Shown here: one piece after another, positions 44,099-53,507 of the stretch | Position numbering within the stretch: the stretch's first letter is position 1 | Layout: each line of letters starts with the position of its first letter | Assembly: GCF_007004765.1 (NCBI RefSeq) | Contig: NZ_VIKR01000001.1 | Location: forward strand, 62,001-126,000 | From: Aliikangiella marina | GTDB lineage: Bacteria > Pseudomonadota > Gammaproteobacteria > Enterobacterales > Kangiellaceae | Length of the DNA stretch: 64,000 bases | Direction: 5' to 3' | Made by a program: the position numbers and the translations under genes | Notes under the pieces: generated by a model | Seen by the model: only the letters and a program-made list of their open reading frames with translations | Told to the model about the DNA's origin: nothing | Database searches by the model: none

Positions 44099-47000
44099 TT
44101 CTTTCTCTGCGATTTTAATTTGATTTCGACCAGCGTGTTTTCCTTCGTATAAAGCACTGTCAGCCAAATCGATCAACTCTTCAATCGTCAGTCCTGGTGA
44201 GTACTCAACGACGCCAAATGTCGCGGTGACGTTAATGGATTCACCTTTCAAATCAAAAGTTTCTTTTGACAGTCTTTGTCTTATTTTATCTAACGCTACA
44301 GTTGCACCTTGTGCGTTGGTATTTGGGAGCATAAACACAAACTCTTCGCCGCCCCAGCGAGCCGTCATATCTTGACTACGTAAGGTTTCATCAAAAACCT
44401 TTGCGGTACGCTGGAGGACGAGATCGCCACTGTCGTGCCCATAAGTATCATTGAAGTCTTTAAAATGATCGATATCAGCAATGGCAAACGCGAGAGGTTG
44501 ACCTGAACGATCGTCGATACGAATTTGATAGCGTGCCTTTTCTAGGAAGGCACGTCGATTCGGTAAATCAGTGAGGTAGTCGGTGTAAGAGGCCTTTTTA
44601 AGCTCGTTATGGGCAATCACATTATCCAACGCAATACTGGTGTAGTTGGCTATGGTTCGTATGAACTCAATATCTTCCGCCGAGAAAGCATTCACTTTAG
44701 ACGATTGAATCGTAATACATCCCAATTTAGTTTCGTTACGAGAAATCACCGGAATGTAAACAATACTCTGCATTTTTTTACCAACACGATCTTTTTCTTT
44801 GATCGTCAAGTAACGTGATCGATCGGTATATCGACTAAGAATCACTTCTTTACCGTGCTGGATACACCAAGCAGCCAGCTCAGAGGTTGTATCCATCGTT
44901 TTGTAAAAACTGGGTAAGGGCTCTCCATCTTCATAGGTACGCTCAAATTTAATGCGTTGCTCGATTGGCTCGTAAGTTCCAATACCGACGACACTAACTT
45001 TTAATGAGCGATTTAAGTGGTTATATAAGTTTTCGGAAAGGTCTTCGATTTCTAAAATCGACGTGATATCTCTGCCAATATCAGCCAAGGTATTAATATC
45101 CCGAGTCCGTTGTTCAACCTGTTTTTCGAGTAACAGGTTATATTCTTTTATTTTGTAGACTCGGTAACGATACCAGCCGATTATCAGGCTGATAAATAGC
45201 AATACCACCAGTGTTTTAAACAACAGAGTTTCATAGAAGTAGGGTTTGAGTACGATGTTTAAGTGAGTTGGTTCGCTCGCTATCCCATAGGCACTTGTCG
45301 AATAAACCTCAAACGTATAATTGCCAGGCTCCAAATTAGTATAAGTTGCCCGGCGGTTAGTCGCGCCTGTTTCACTCCAACTTTCATTAAAACCGACGAG
45401 TCGATAAAAGAACACCGCATCTTCCGGCTGACTCATATAAGGTGTGGTAAATTCAACGGTAAAGTCGCGGTACTCAGCGGGCAGTGCAATGGACTGACGG
45501 TGTGCAACGATTGCTGCATCTGTGTCTTGTGCGGGAGGTAAAAGTTTGTCGACACTTTCTTGACGTAAACCCGTCGATCGAATGAGTACATCATTGATAA
45601 TTAATCGGTTGGGAATACGGTTGGCGTTAATTGTCGACTGGTCAATGATAGAAATACCGGCAGGTCCCAAGAAATACATGCGTTGTTTGAGATCTTTGGT
45701 AAATTGGCCGATAGAATAGTTTGATAATGCACCGGCATCGGTATCATACTGAGTAAAGGATTCGTTAGTTGGATCAAAGCGAATTAATCCGTCGGTGCTC
45801 GAAAACCACAATTTGCTGTAGTTATCGTTGATAGGGCCGGTCAGCACATCCGTTGGTAAACCGTTGTCTGTCGTCCAAGCACGATACTCTGGCGATTTGA
45901 AGTCGGTTAACAACTCATGGATGCCGCCTGATGTGCCGACCCAGGTTCTATCTTTGGCATCTCGATAAAAGCCAGTGATATTGGCGTTGCGCATCCCGTT
46001 GGCGTTACTCGGATTATGTTGGGTTGTTTCGAATGTATTGATATCGACAAAGTAAGACGACTGCTGGGTGCCAAATACCATGGTTGATTCGTCAATTTGT
46101 TCGGCAAAGCCTGCGATTGAGGTTTGCATTCGGTGGATAACTTTTGAGAGCGATGGATCCATGCAAAAAATACCCGCCGTTCTCGAGCGCAACCAAAGTT
46201 GCCCTTTGGTATCAAAAGTTGCATCGTACCAGCTCAGATTTCTGATTTCTTCGGGAATGCCTATTTTGTCAACATCCGCGGAAGAGCGAATTCGATAGAT
46301 ATCTTTTGTGAGTAAATACAAAGTAGTGTCATTAGCATTCCAAATTGGAATGGAGCGATTTTTGGTGAGGTTGATAGGCAAAATATCGTATTTGGTCAGT
46401 TGATTCTTTTGGGTTTTCAATTGAAACAGGGTTCGATAATTTGAAAACCAGATGTCATCATCCTTACCTTTAATAATTCGTCTCAGGTTCTCGCCTGAGC
46501 CACTGAGTAATTTTCGGCTCAAAGTACCGATTTGAGTTTGGTTGGGATCATATTGGTGAAGCCCTTTTGACCAAGTGCCTACCCAAATAGACTCATTGCG
46601 GTCTTCATAAAAAGCGACAATACCTTCGCTGATCGATTCATTATTGAAGATGGGCAAGAATGTTCGCTGATCGATTTGGTAGATACTTAAACCGCCATCG
46701 GTACCTATCCAGATTTCCTTACCATTTTTAGGTAGCAATAAGGCTCGAATATAATTTGAAGGCAATCTGCCTGCGGTATTTTCTTGAGTAAAAGTGACCA
46801 GCTGTTTATTAACGGTGTTATACAGAAGCAGACCATTTTGCTCGGTACCTATCCAGACTTTATCTGGCGATTGAAAGAGTAAGCTAGTAATCACATGACG
46901 CGAATTCGCATCTTTATTAATCGGTTGAAAAAAACTCGCCACTGCATCATCAAGTAAAATAAAGATACCTTCTTGCGACGCAATCCATAATTCGCCGCTG

Positions 47001-47587
47001 TCGCTTTGCTTAATATCCATAATACTGACTGGTTTATCAGCGACTTCTGTTGACGCATTCAACGAAATTTTAGTAAAAGACTCACTGTTACTATCGAAGC
47101 GATAAAGTCCGTTCTGGGTACCAATCCACACGTTATCTTGTTGATCAATGAATATTGATTGGATGTAGTCGTTATCCAGACTCCCGTCTTTTTCATCGCT
47201 AACGAAGTTTCTGAAAGTCTCACTGGGCAAGTGATACCGGCTCAGTCCGGTTGCCGTGCCAATCCAGAGTGACTGTTGACTTGCTTGGTAAGCGACCTTA
47301 GTCACAAAATTGCCTGCAATTGAATTGCTGTTTTTGGTTGATTTCACAAAGCGTTTGGATTCGTAGGCGTCTAATCTGATGAGCCCATCCTGGGTCCCAA
47401 TCCATAGAAAACCTTTGTCGTCAGAGACAATATCTGAATTAGTAAGATCAAGTCCACGGTGACCGCTGATGGGCGCAAATCGATACTTTAACGCGTCGAG
47501 GTGAAAGTCGGTGGTTTCGGTTGTTAAAGTTTGCGATGCGACAGCGCAGACGTTAAAAAGTAAGAGGAATGCCCAGCAAATTCTCAA
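44084..47587 (-). CDS. Sensor diguanylate cyclase: periplasmic propeller, GAF, GGDEF
   Basis: A 1167-residue inner-membrane sensor. Signal peptide (1-18); two seven-bladed propellers of two-component-regulator repeats (for example FLWIGTQDGLIRLD) to about 700; Y_Y_Y domain; one membrane span near 780-800; coiled linker; GAF domain (about 840-990); GGDEF at the C-terminus. The active site GGEEF (1079-1083) is intact, with an inhibitory I-site RSQD (1070-1073) five residues upstream. It should make cyclic di-GMP in response to a periplasmic ligand, perhaps a carbohydrate by analogy with propeller sensors. It stands alone between inverted repeats. The last few residues (SAKS) are encoded by repeat DNA. 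Confidence 0.92.
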   Translation of the reverse strand: MRICWAFLLLFNVCAVASQTLTTETTDFHLDALKYRFAPISGHRGLDLTNSDIVSDDKGFLWIGTQDGLIRLDAYESKRFVKSTKNSNSIAGNFVTKVAYQASQQSLWIGTATGLSRYHLPSETFRNFVSDEKDGSLDNDYIQSIFIDQQDNVWIGTQNGLYRFDSNSESFTKISLNASTEVADKPVSIMDIKQSDSGELWIASQEGIFILLDDAVASFFQPINKDANSRHVITSLLFQSPDKVWIGTEQNGLLLYNTVNKQLVTFTQENTAGRLPSNYIRALLLPKNGKEIWIGTDGGLSIYQIDQRTFLPIFNNESISEGIVAFYEDRNESIWVGTWSKGLHQYDPNQTQIGTLSRKLLSGSGENLRRIIKGKDDDIWFSNYRTLFQLKTQKNQLTKYDILPINLTKNRSIPIWNANDTTLYLLTKDIYRIRSSADVDKIGIPEEIRNLSWYDATFDTKGQLWLRSRTAGIFCMDPSLSKVIHRMQTSIAGFAEQIDESTMVFGTQQSSYFVDINTFETTQHNPSNANGMRNANITGFYRDAKDRTWVGTSGGIHELLTDFKSPEYRAWTTDNGLPTDVLTGPINDNYSKLWFSSTDGLIRFDPTNESFTQYDTDAGALSNYSIGQFTKDLKQRMYFLGPAGISIIDQSTINANRIPNRLIINDVLIRSTGLRQESVDKLLPPAQDTDAAIVAHRQSIALPAEYRDFTVEFTTPYMSQPEDAVFFYRLVGFNESWSETGATNRRATYTNLEPGNYTFEVYSTSAYGIASEPTHLNIVLKPYFYETLLFKTLVVLLFISLIIGWYRYRVYKIKEYNLLLEKQVEQRTRDINTLADIGRDITSILEIEDLSENLYNHLNRSLKVSVVGIGTYEPIEQRIKFERTYEDGEPLPSFYKTMDTTSELAAWCIQHGKEVILSRYTDRSRYLTIKEKDRVGKKMQSIVYIPVISRNETKLGCITIQSSKVNAFSAEDIEFIRTIANYTSIALDNVIAHNELKKASYTDYLTDLPNRRAFLEKARYQIRIDDRSGQPLAFAIADIDHFKDFNDTYGHDSGDLVLQRTAKVFDETLRSQDMTARWGGEEFVFMLPNTNAQGATVALDKIRQRLSKETFDLKGESINVTATFGVVEYSPGLTIEELIDLADSALYEGKHAGRNQIKIAEKESAKS

Positions 47588-47763
47588 GTTATTGTATTTG
47601 TTGTCGAATGGTTTGTTAAGTATCGAACAAATATGAGAATTTTCAAGTTGCTTAGGGGAAATGAGTCCTTGAAACGCAAAGCAAAATTCAGATTTGAGAA
47701 CTTGGTAGTTTTTATGCCCATGAGTATGAGCTCAAGGCTAAGGGTTAAACGCTCGGAGCAAAG

Positions 47764-47872
47764 CGCTAAGAACTAGACCGGGCTGGCGTTCCAGCTAAGA
47801 ACTAAGAACTAAGTTTAGAACCTAGAACCTAGAACCTAGAACTTAGCACTTAGTATTTAGTATTTAGTATGC
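47764..47872. repeat. Heptamer-repeat element, right copy (inverted)
   Basis: The core CTAGACCGGGCTGGCGTTCC (47773) is the reverse complement of the left copy's core with one change. It is followed by units AGAACTA, AGAACCT (three in a row) and ATTTAGT. It lies between the cyclase promoter region and the ychF stop. Confidence 0.85.
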
Positions 47873-47883
47873 TTATGTAGACA

Positions 47884-48975
47884 CTAAACGTTAAAGCGGA
47901 AGTGAATGACGTCACCATCTTTAACGATATAGTCTTTACCCTCAAGTCGCCACTTACCGGCTTCCTTAGCGCCACTTTCACCGTTGAACTCGATGTAATC
48001 GTCATAGCTTACGGTTTCTGCACGGATAAAGCCGCGCTCAAAGTCAGTATGAATAACGCCTGCGGCTTGCGGCGCAGTGGCGCCCACTTTTACCGTCCAA
48101 GCTCTGACTTCTTTCACGCCAGCAGTAAAATAGGTTTGCAAATTAAGTAAATCATAGCCAGCTCGAATCACGCGGTTTAAGCCTGGTTCTTCCAATCCCA
48201 TTTCGGCCAAAAACTCGGTTTGCTCTTCAGCATCAAGTCCGGCAAGTTCTGACTCTACAGACGCACAGACTGCTACCACACTGGCATTTTCAGCTTGGGC
48301 GAGTTCGGTCACTTTGTCGAGGTGAGGGTTGTTTTCAAAGCCGTCTTCGTCAACATTGGCAATATACATTGTTGGTTTGCTGGTAATAAATTGCATGCCT
48401 TTAATGGCTTTGGCTTCATCTTCATCCCAGTCGCCTGAACGAATCGGTAGGGCTTCTTCTAGCAGTGCCTTGCACTTTTCAAGAATTTCCAGCAAAGCCT
48501 TAGCTTCTTTGTCACCGCTTTTGGCGACTCGAACGTTCTTTTGAATACGTTTTTCAACTGATTCTAAGTCAGCAAGCGCTAACTCAGTATTAATCACTTC
48601 GATATCATCGAGTGGGTCGATCTTGTTTTCTACGTGAATGACATCTTCGTTTTCAAAGCAGCGAACCACATGCGCAATCGCATCAGTTTCGCGAATGTTC
48701 GCGAGGAATTGATTGCCCAGTCCTTCTCCTTTTGACGCGCCTTTGACCAGGCCTGCAATATCGACAAATTCCATTGTTGTCGGCAAGATCTTTTCCGGCG
48801 AAACAATTGCCGCCAGCTTATCTAGGCGTGTGTCTGGCACAGGAACGACACCGGTATTGGGTTCAATAGTACAGAACGGGTAGTTTTGCGCGTCGATGCC
48901 CGCATCGGTTAAAGCATTAAACAGGGTAGATTTGCCCACATTTGGTAAACCAACAATGCCACATTTAATTCCCAT
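47884..48975 (-). CDS. ychF: Ribosome-binding ATPase/GTPase YchF
   Basis: A 363-residue Obg-family P-loop protein that prefers ATP and binds ribosomes; linked to stress control of translation. Walker A GLPNVGKS (9-16), switch region [12 protein letters not shown], and the altered base-specificity motif NVDE in place of NKxD, followed by the C-terminal TGS-like domain ending VIHFRFNV. I start at MGIKCGIVG; the frame extends twelve codons upstream without support. It follows pth on the same strand by about 80 bases, the usual order in gammaproteobacteria. Confidence 0.96.
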   Translation of the reverse strand: MGIKCGIVGLPNVGKSTLFNALTDAGIDAQNYPFCTIEPNTGVVPVPDTRLDKLAAIVSPEKILPTTMEFVDIAGLVKGASKGEGLGNQFLANIRETDAIAHVVRCFENEDVIHVENKIDPLDDIEVINTELALADLESVEKRIQKNVRVAKSGDKEAKALLEILEKCKALLEEALPIRSGDWDEDEAKAIKGMQFITSKPTMYIANVDEDGFENNPHLDKVTELAQAENASVVAVCASVESELAGLDAEEQTEFLAEMGLEEPGLNRVIRAGYDLLNLQTYFTAGVKEVRAWTVKVGATAPQAAGVIHTDFERGFIRAETVSYDDYIEFNGESGAKEAGKWRLEGKDYIVKDGDVIHFRFNV

Positions 48976-49057
48976 GGAAATATACTCCGTCAATCTAGCA
49001 TTAAGCCGCAAGTTACAGGCTTGTTGCTGAAGAACTATTAGGTTATAAAATTCTCAA

Positions 49058-49642
49058 TTACGCTTTAAATGCGTGCATTGACTGCATCACTTTATCGTGT
49101 TCACCACGAATAATATCGCCTGTGTGGCGGAGAGCTTCATCAATGCTTTCATCAATAGCGCGCTGTTGATCAGCCGGTGCTTTACCTAAAACAAAATTAT
49201 GAACTTTGTTTTTATCACCGGGATGACCAATTCCAATTCTCAATCGGTAAAAGTCTCTGCAATTGGCGAGACTTTTAATAATATCTCTCAGTCCATTATG
49301 ACCACCATGGCCACCAGACTTCTTTAATTTTACACATCCTGGATCAATATCGAGCTCATCGTGTGCAACTAAGATCTCATCCGGTAAGATTTTGTAGAAG
49401 GTTGCTATTGCGCCAACCGCCTTACCACTTAAATTCATAAAAGTATTGGGGATGAGGAGACGGCAGTCGTTGCCATCAATTAGACCGCGACCAACATGGC
49501 CAAAAAATTTGGTTTCTAAAGTAAGCGGGATCGAGTACGCCCTTGCCAGCTCTTCGACATACCATACGCCAGCATTGTGTCGGGTCTGAGAATATTGAGG
49601 GCCCGGATTACCGAGCCCTACAATGAGTCTGATTTTAGACAT
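49058..49642 (-). CDS. pth: Peptidyl-tRNA hydrolase
   Basis: A 194-residue enzyme that frees tRNA from stalled peptidyl-tRNA. The motif [10 protein letters not shown] leads to catalytic H22 in TRHNAG; HDELD and the [10 protein letters not shown] loop are intact. It starts about 36 bases after the rplY stop with a hairpin between the two, and precedes ychF. Confidence 0.96.
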   Translation of the reverse strand: MSKIRLIVGLGNPGPQYSQTRHNAGVWYVEELARAYSIPLTLETKFFGHVGRGLIDGNDCRLLIPNTFMNLSGKAVGAIATFYKILPDEILVAHDELDIDPGCVKLKKSGGHGGHNGLRDIIKSLANCRDFYRLRIGIGHPGDKNKVHNFVLGKAPADQQRAIDESIDEALRHTGDIIRGEHDKVMQSMHAFKA

Positions 49643-49647
49643 AAGTT

Positions 49648-49672
49648 AAAAGCTCAAGGAAAAAGAGCTTTT
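49648..49672 (-). terminator. Hairpin between rplY and pth
   Basis: Eight-base stem AAAAGCTC / GAGCTTTT with a nine-base loop, seven bases past the rplY stop and just ahead of pth. Read on the minus strand it ends in T-rich sequence. It may terminate part of the transcripts and lower pth/ychF relative to the ribosomal protein. Confidence 0.5.
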
Positions 49673-49678
49673 CAAAGA

Positions 49679-50317
49679 TTACTCTGCAGAGTCTTCTGCA
49701 GCATCACCTTCTTCGTCGCTACCAGTAGAAGCAGCACTGCGGCTCTTGTGGATGGTAACGATTGCATGATCGTGATCTTCACCGTGAGTCAACTCAACGA
49801 TTTCAACCCCTTTAGGGAGCTTGATATCTGATAAGTGAACAACTTGGTCCATTTCTAAATCAGCTAGATCAACTTCGATGAACTCTGGTAAATCTTTTGG
49901 TAAACAAGAGATTTCCAAAGTGGTGTATGCATGGCTTACTACGCCGCCAGCTTTAACGCCTGGGCATTTTTCTTCATTTAAGTAGTGAAGTGGCACAGAA
50001 GTTGTCAGTTTTTCGCCGGCTTTTACGCGCATGAAGTCAGCGTGAGTGACTTTTGGCTTGTAAGGGTGGCGTTGAAGATCTTTTAAGATAACTTTTTCAG
50101 TTTTCTTACCTGCTTTCAAAGTCAAGATATGTGAGTAGAAAGCTTCGTCTTCAAGATGCTTGATGATTTCTGGGTGGCTGATAGTGATTGGCTGAGGCTC
50201 TCTGCCACCACCATACACGATGCCTGGGATTTTGTCTTCTAGACGACGTAGGCGGCGGCTCGCACCTTTCCCCATGTCTTCACGAAGCTCAACATTCAAT
50301 TCAAATGAATCGCTCAT
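49679..50317 (-). CDS. rplY: Ribosomal protein L25 (long, CTC-type)
   Basis: A 212-residue L25/TL5/CTC protein that binds 5S rRNA in the large subunit. The N-terminal 95 residues are the L25 domain (RRLRRLEDKIPGIVYGGG); the C-terminal beta domain and an acidic tail make it the long form, unlike the 94-residue E. coli protein. GGAGAA precedes the ATG. It stands between prs and pth, as in Pseudomonas. Confidence 0.95.
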   Translation of the reverse strand: MSDSFELNVELREDMGKGASRRLRRLEDKIPGIVYGGGREPQPITISHPEIIKHLEDEAFYSHILTLKAGKKTEKVILKDLQRHPYKPKVTHADFMRVKAGEKLTTSVPLHYLNEEKCPGVKAGGVVSHAYTTLEISCLPKDLPEFIEVDLADLEMDQVVHLSDIKLPKGVEIVELTHGEDHDHAIVTIHKSRSAASTGSDEEGDAAEDSAE

Positions 50318-50636
50318 TGTTTAATTCTCCAAAATATTAGTGTTACCTTGACCGCGACCAGTTCAAGGTCTGGCTCATTACCCTTGAATTAACCCATAAA
50401 GCGTTAAATTCCGGGGCTTTGAGTCGTATACCCTCACAAAAAGGGCGGCGAATTATAGGCTAGAGGAGGGCGTCAAAGCAAGTGATTTATTAAAGCCGAC
50501 TGGATTATTCACCTACCTGCAGAACATCAGCCTGCTACTGCCAGGTTTTAATCGAGTAGTTATTGGGATAAGTCACATTAAATCAATGGCTTAGTGCTAA
50601 TTTAAAAACGCGATTTAGGCAATATAACTCATCAAC
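50318..50636. other. Intergenic region between prs and rplY
   Basis: About 320 bases. It must contain the rplY promoter on the minus strand; I cannot place it surely. The prs terminator follows at 50640-50664. A run of GGGCGGCG near 50446 is unremarkable. Confidence 0.4.
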
Positions 50637-50639
50637 AAA

Positions 50640-50664
50640 AAAAGGCGCATCGAATGCGCCTTTT
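50640..50664 (-). terminator. Terminator of prs
   Basis: A perfect eleven-base stem AAAAGGCGCAT / ATGCGCCTTTT with loop CGA, 36 bases past the prs stop. Strong intrinsic terminator, symmetric in sequence. Confidence 0.88.
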
Positions 50665-50699
50665 GGATGAAGGTATTGATTTAGCGTTTGACTAAATAC

Positions 50700-51647
50700 C
50701 TACCCCATAAACATGGAGCTCAATGATTCTTCCTCGTTGACACGGCGAATAGACTCAGCCAACATTTCAGACAGGGTCAAAACTTCAATTCTATCGCAGT
50801 TGAGCGCATCTTCTCGTAATGGAATGGTATCCGTCACAACCAATTTGTCGAGGGTAGAATTGTTAATGTTTTCAATCGCTTTACCCGAAAGGACTGGGTG
50901 AGAAGCGTAAGCTTTAACACTCTTCGCGCCGTTGGCCTTCAAGGCGCCTGCCGCGGTACATAATGTGCCCGCAGTGTCGACCATATCGTCAAGAATAATA
51001 CAATCGCGGCCTGCAACATCACCGATAATATGCATGACTTCTGATTTGTTGGCTTCAGGGCGACGTTTATCGATAATCGCAAGTTCTGCGTCATTTAATA
51101 GTTTTGCAACAGCGCGAGCACGAACCACACCACCCACATCAGGCGAGACGACAATCTCGTCGCCAGAGGCATTTTGTTGAATATGGTCGATTAAAACTGG
51201 TGTCGCGTAAACATTGTCAACAGGGATATCGAAAAACCCTTGAATTTGATCAGCATGTAAATCGACAGTGAGTACTCGATTAATGCCCACAACAGCCATC
51301 ATATCCGCAACGACTTTAGCCGTAATCGGTACCCGAGCACTGCGCACGCGACGATCTTGACGCGCATAGCCAAAGTAAGGCACAACCGCGGTGATTCGAC
51401 CTGCAGAGGCTCTGCGGAGCGCATCAGCCATGACCACTAATTCCATCAGGCTCTCATTGGTTGGCGCGCAAGTTGATTGAATAATAAAGACGTCCATCCC
51501 ACGAACGTTTTCAAGTATTTCCACGGCGACTTCACCGTCACTGAAGCGGGCAACTTTCGCTTTACCCAGTTCAACATCGAGTTGTGCTGCGATTTTGTCG
51601 GCGAGATCAGGTGTGGCATTACCACTGAAAAGCATCATATCAGACAT
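50700..51647 (-). CDS. prs: Ribose-phosphate pyrophosphokinase
   Basis: A 315-residue enzyme making PRPP from ribose 5-phosphate and ATP for nucleotide, His and Trp synthesis. Visible marks are the flexible-loop region [11 protein letters not shown], the metal-binding [12 protein letters not shown], and the PRPP loop DDMVDTAGT. Length is the class I standard. The tRNA-Gln gene lies just upstream, then ispE, a conserved order. Confidence 0.97.
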   Translation of the reverse strand: MSDMMLFSGNATPDLADKIAAQLDVELGKAKVARFSDGEVAVEILENVRGMDVFIIQSTCAPTNESLMELVVMADALRRASAGRITAVVPYFGYARQDRRVRSARVPITAKVVADMMAVVGINRVLTVDLHADQIQGFFDIPVDNVYATPVLIDHIQQNASGDEIVVSPDVGGVVRARAVAKLLNDAELAIIDKRRPEANKSEVMHIIGDVAGRDCIILDDMVDTAGTLCTAAGALKANGAKSVKAYASHPVLSGKAIENINNSTLDKLVVTDTIPLREDALNCDRIEVLTLSEMLAESIRRVNEEESLSSMFMG

Positions 51648-51821
51648 AATTAGACCCCAATTGTCTTTGTGTGCGATGGTTTATTAGAATTTGGATGAAA
51701 GAATAATACATCAGGATGGCTGATTTCGCTTTGTTATTTTTAGAAAATTGCGCCATCGATTGATAGGAATCAGTAGTTAGCTATCAGTATTTTTATGGTT
51801 ATCTTACGATTAACAAGAAAA

Positions 51822-51896
51822 TGGCAGGGGTAGCTGGATTCGAACCAACGAATGACGGGATCAAAACCCGTTGCCTTACCGCTTGGCGATACCCCT
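51822..51896 (-). tRNA. tRNA-Gln (anticodon UUG)
   Basis: A 75-nt cloverleaf with encoded CCA. Acceptor stem AGGGGTA / TACCCCT, D arm GCCAAGCGGTAAGGC, anticodon loop TTTTGAT with TTG, T arm GGTTCGAATCC. It lies between ispE and prs, its usual gammaproteobacterial position, and ends seven bases before the ispE stop, so it may be processed from the ispE transcript. Confidence 0.96.
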
Positions 51897-51903
51897 GTAG
51901 CAG

Positions 51904-52806
51904 TTAATCAGGCTTAATAAAGCCTTCTAGCTTTCGATGAAGTGGTGATTGGTTCACCCCTTTGGCAACAAAGTGTGGCCATGAACATCGGGTCGCTATT
52001 TTACGCACTTCTTGCTCATTGTCAAAGGGAATAAACAAACAACTTCCACTCCCAGTCATTCTTGCATTAGAACTAAATTGGACAAGCCATTTTAGCACCT
52101 CTGCAACCGCTGGATAATCCCTACAGACAATGTCTTGCATGGTGTTGCGACCTTTAAAAGGAAGCCCCAGTGCGTTGAGGTCGCGTATTGTGATGGCTTT
52201 GCTATTTCTTGTCAACAGTGGATTTGAAAAAATTTTTGCGGTTGATACATGGCACTCCGGCTGAACCACCAAGTACCAGATTTCTGGCATCTCGGTTGGG
52301 GTGATTATTTCCCCAATACCTTCTACAAATGCCGTTTGACCCCGAACAAAAATCGGTACGTCGGCACCTAATTTGAGACCGATTTGGGCCAGCTGGTCGA
52401 GGCTGAGGCCTAGCTGCCACTGGTGATTTAGGGCGACCAAAGTCGTGGCGCAATTTGAGCTGCCACCGCCGACACCACCGCCAAATGGAAGCCGTTTTGT
52501 TAACCTTATTGAAGCGCCCATTGGAGCTTTATTAGGTGTGGCTTGGTTTGTGGCTTGTGCCACATACGCTTTGAGGGCTTCAGCAGCTTTGACGATTAAG
52601 TTATCAGTATTGCTCAGTTCAGCGACATCACAATGAAACTCAATCTCCTGGCTATCGTTGGTTTCAATCAGAATATCATCGCCAAAATCAATCAGCTGAA
52701 ACAAACTTTGTAATCGGTGATAGCCATCGTCTCGTTGACCGATAAAATGCAAAAATAGGTTTAATTTGCAGGGGCTTGGCCATAATATTTTAGAATGTTT
52801 AAGCAT
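51904..52806 (-). CDS. ispE: 4-diphosphocytidyl-2-C-methyl-D-erythritol kinase
   Basis: A 300-residue GHMP kinase of the non-mevalonate isoprenoid pathway. Marks: WPSPCKLNLFLH at the N-terminus, the ATP loop LPFGGGVGGGSSN, and ARMTGSGSCLF at the C-terminus. I start at MLKHSKILWP because homologues begin five to eight residues before WPSP; a GTG at 52872 would overlap lolB by 25 bases. No good ribosome site precedes either, which suggests coupling to lolB translation. Confidence 0.93.
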   Translation of the reverse strand: MLKHSKILWPSPCKLNLFLHFIGQRDDGYHRLQSLFQLIDFGDDILIETNDSQEIEFHCDVAELSNTDNLIVKAAEALKAYVAQATNQATPNKAPMGASIRLTKRLPFGGGVGGGSSNCATTLVALNHQWQLGLSLDQLAQIGLKLGADVPIFVRGQTAFVEGIGEIITPTEMPEIWYLVVQPECHVSTAKIFSNPLLTRNSKAITIRDLNALGLPFKGRNTMQDIVCRDYPAVAEVLKWLVQFSSNARMTGSGSCLFIPFDNEQEVRKIATRCSWPHFVAKGVNQSPLHRKLEGFIKPD

Positions 52807-52847
52807 GATGATTGGTAAATGCAGTTGCCAGTGTCGAAGAATCTCGT

Positions 52848-53453
52848 TTACTGGTTTGGCAAAAACTCCCACTCTTTAACCACGACTTTAAGTGACATTT
52901 GCGGATGAGTCGCTTTAACGATTCGAGGCATGGTGTATCCAGCGTATTGCTTGTAACGTTGAAACTCAATCTGCCAATCATTAAGTAAAACCTCTGCTAA
53001 TTGACCCGCTTCGTTACGGGAAACGATTTCTCCGGGTTTATAAGAGGGTAATCCTTTGATCCAAAAGGATAGGGCTTCGATGGGGAAATCCCAGCCCAGT
53101 GATTGGTAAAGCAATTGTTGGGCATCTTGATGATAGAAAATTTTATCGTCAGGGAGCTTGAGCACTGCTTGATTAGGTTCCTGAATTAACTGCGCGTAAG
53201 TAACACCGAAAGTACCGTATAAATGAAAATCAAACGCTTGTGATTGAGTTTGCCAATCCAAGGTCGCATTAACACTGTCTTCAGGGGTTTTTATCGCGAC
53301 TCGCGCTTTTAATTGCCAGTTTTGTTGGTCGGCTAGGTTGCCACTGGGCGTATATAACTTGGGTTGTGATAGACAACCAGTTAGCGAGATAACCAGTAAA
53401 AAAGTGATCAGCAAACTAACAAGCTTAGTGGCAGTAATCATAGCGTTGGGCAT
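52848..53453 (-). CDS. lolB: Outer-membrane lipoprotein receptor LolB
   Basis: A 201-residue lipoprotein that takes lipoproteins from LolA and inserts them into the outer membrane. Lipobox LTGC (Cys27), then the LolB fold: WQLKARVAIKT, a loop near FGVTYAQL, and the conserved region FWIKGLPSY. Upstream lies the TPR lipoprotein, downstream ispE: the conserved cluster. A start four codons later (MITATKL) is possible. Confidence 0.9.
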   Translation of the reverse strand: MPNAMITATKLVSLLITFLLVISLTGCLSQPKLYTPSGNLADQQNWQLKARVAIKTPEDSVNATLDWQTQSQAFDFHLYGTFGVTYAQLIQEPNQAVLKLPDDKIFYHQDAQQLLYQSLGWDFPIEALSFWIKGLPSYKPGEIVSRNEAGQLAEVLLNDWQIEFQRYKQYAGYTMPRIVKATHPQMSLKVVVKEWEFLPNQ

Positions 53454-53507
53454 GGCAATATTGACACCGTTTTAAAAAGGTAGAGGTTCAATTGGGCGAC
53501 TTTCTCA

